Shown in pieces: positions 63,380-64,000 of a stretch of DNA of 64,000 nucleotides. The translations under genes and the position numbers were made by a program. The notes under the pieces were generated by a model. It was not told where the DNA came from. It worked only from the letters and a program-made list of their open reading frames with translations, and did not search any database. Origin of the DNA: Legionella cherrii (GTDB taxonomy: Bacteria > Pseudomonadota > Gammaproteobacteria > Legionellales > Legionellaceae); contig NZ_LR134173.1 of the NCBI RefSeq assembly GCF_900635815.1, forward strand, positions 967,501 to 1,031,500, written 5' to 3'. The number at the start of each line of letters is the position of its first letter. Within the stretch, counting starts at the first letter, position 1.

Positions 63380-64000
63380 ATGGTGCCGTTTCGTTTTTCT
63401 ACTCCCAAAGGTCCTTTTAGTTTGGCTTATTTAGCTGAGTGTTCTGGTGCATCACTTCATCATCATGAGGGAGCGACATATACTGTTTCAGATGTTGCGC
63501 CACTTTCGAATGCTCAAGAAAACCATCTTTCCATGTTGCATGAGAAAAAATATATCAGCGCGTTAAAAACCTCTCGGGCCGGGGCATGCATTATTTCACC
63601 AAATTATGTCCATCATGCGCCTCAACAGATGCATTTATTGGTTCATGATAATCCCTATAAAGCTTATGCACTGATCGCCCAGGTTTTTTACCCAACTGAT
63701 TCCATTAAGAGTTTCATTGCTCCCTCCGCTTTTGTTGCGGAAAGCGCTACCCTTGGTCCAGAGTGTTATATTGCTCACGGTGCTTATATAGGTGAACAGG
63801 TTCGCATCGGTGCGCGCTGTAAAATCGGAGTCAATACCTTTATTGGTGATGGGGTCATCATCGGCGATGATTGTTGCATTGAAAATAACGTCAGTATTAG
63901 TCATACCGTGATGGGAAATAAAGTATTGATTTATCCAGGGGCTTGTATTGGCCAAGATGGGTTTGGTTTTGCTGGTGATAAGCAGGGATATTATAAAATA
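63380..64000 (+). CDS. lpxD: UDP-3-O-acylglucosamine N-acyltransferase (partial)
   Basis: 207 codons from ATG 63380 to the window edge, no stop reached; a full LpxD is about 340. AAAGGT lies eight bases upstream. N-terminal uridine-binding domain (TPKGPFSLAYLAECSG, then SDVAPLSNAQENHLSML), SRAGACIISP near 65-74, then hexapeptide repeats (IAPSAFVAESATLG, IGARCKIGVNTFIG). The GQDGFGFA segment near the end includes the region before the catalytic His. It transfers the second acyl chain onto the lipid A precursor. It lies 24 bp after lpxA, probably one operon. Confidence 0.92.
   Translation, partial: MVPFRFSTPKGPFSLAYLAECSGASLHHHEGATYTVSDVAPLSNAQENHLSMLHEKKYISALKTSRAGACIISPNYVHHAPQQMHLLVHDNPYKAYALIAQVFYPTDSIKSFIAPSAFVAESATLGPECYIAHGAYIGEQVRIGARCKIGVNTFIGDGVIIGDDCCIENNVSISHTVMGNKVLIYPGACIGQDGFGFAGDKQGYYKI

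Noticed and set aside
1..64000. CRISPR arrays, tRNA or rRNA genes.
   Set aside because: No regularly spaced repeats and no tRNA or rRNA-like sequence were noticed on reading; a tRNA scan was not run.

Overview
The window looks like a chromosomal segment of a Legionella species, probably not L. pneumophila itself (inference from content, no search run). It is AT-rich. It carries Legionella hallmarks: a fused inositol kinase/isomerase gene (iolCB), an outer-membrane protein of the Legionella pore-forming type, many low-homology large proteins resembling Dot/Icm effectors, and eukaryotic-like modules (ankyrin repeats, F-box, CaaX-like tail).

Layout. (1) 1-10.3 kb is a surface-polysaccharide locus: an AsnB-type amidotransferase, two GT4 glycosyltransferases, a polytopic flippase-like protein, a polytopic polymerase-like protein, and a three-gene module resembling Campylobacter PglE-PglD-PglC (aminotransferase, acetyltransferase, phosphoglycosyltransferase). 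(2) 10.4-25.2 kb is mostly housekeeping: fni and ribH, ubiX, an FMN reductase, a cold-shock protein, a DHA2 MFS exporter, rep, hslO, a divergent asnC/asnA pair, a secreted subtilase, and a pseudokinase-like gene beside a single-domain response regulator. (3) 25.9-36 kb holds a His-rich P-type metal ATPase facing zur across a region with a strong Zur-box-like palindrome, an ankyrin/cysteine-protease effector candidate, a three-domain FAAL-ACP-hydrolase protein, a beta-propeller protein and a small lipoprotein. (4) 36.5-43.6 kb is the inositol operon iolT-iolG-iolCB-iolD-iolE. (5) 43.8-58 kb is an accessory, effector-like island: a papain-like protein with an acidic tail, a transglutaminase-like protein whose CaaX-like end is cut off by a frameshift at a T10 tract, an M91-like metalloprotease, several coiled or unrecognised proteins, an insertion-sequence remnant, and an F-box/pentapeptide-repeat protein. 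(6) 58-64 kb has a HxlR/SDR divergent pair, a secreted alpha/beta hydrolase, an outer-membrane protein, lpxA, and lpxD running off the end.

How the genes work together. The polysaccharide genes and lpxA/lpxD both build the cell envelope. The iol operon would import myo-inositol and convert it toward central metabolism; the last steps (IolJ/IolA) are not in the window. The island genes look like an effector set acting inside the host: ubiquitin ligase recruitment, proteolysis and membrane anchoring are the predicted activities. The most unusual signals are the T10-gated CaaX tail at 48.2 kb, the Cys-nucleophile hydrolase fused to a FAAL-ACP protein, the P-type ATPase with a DLNGT phosphorylation motif near a Zur-like site, and the degenerate uridine-kinase-like protein.
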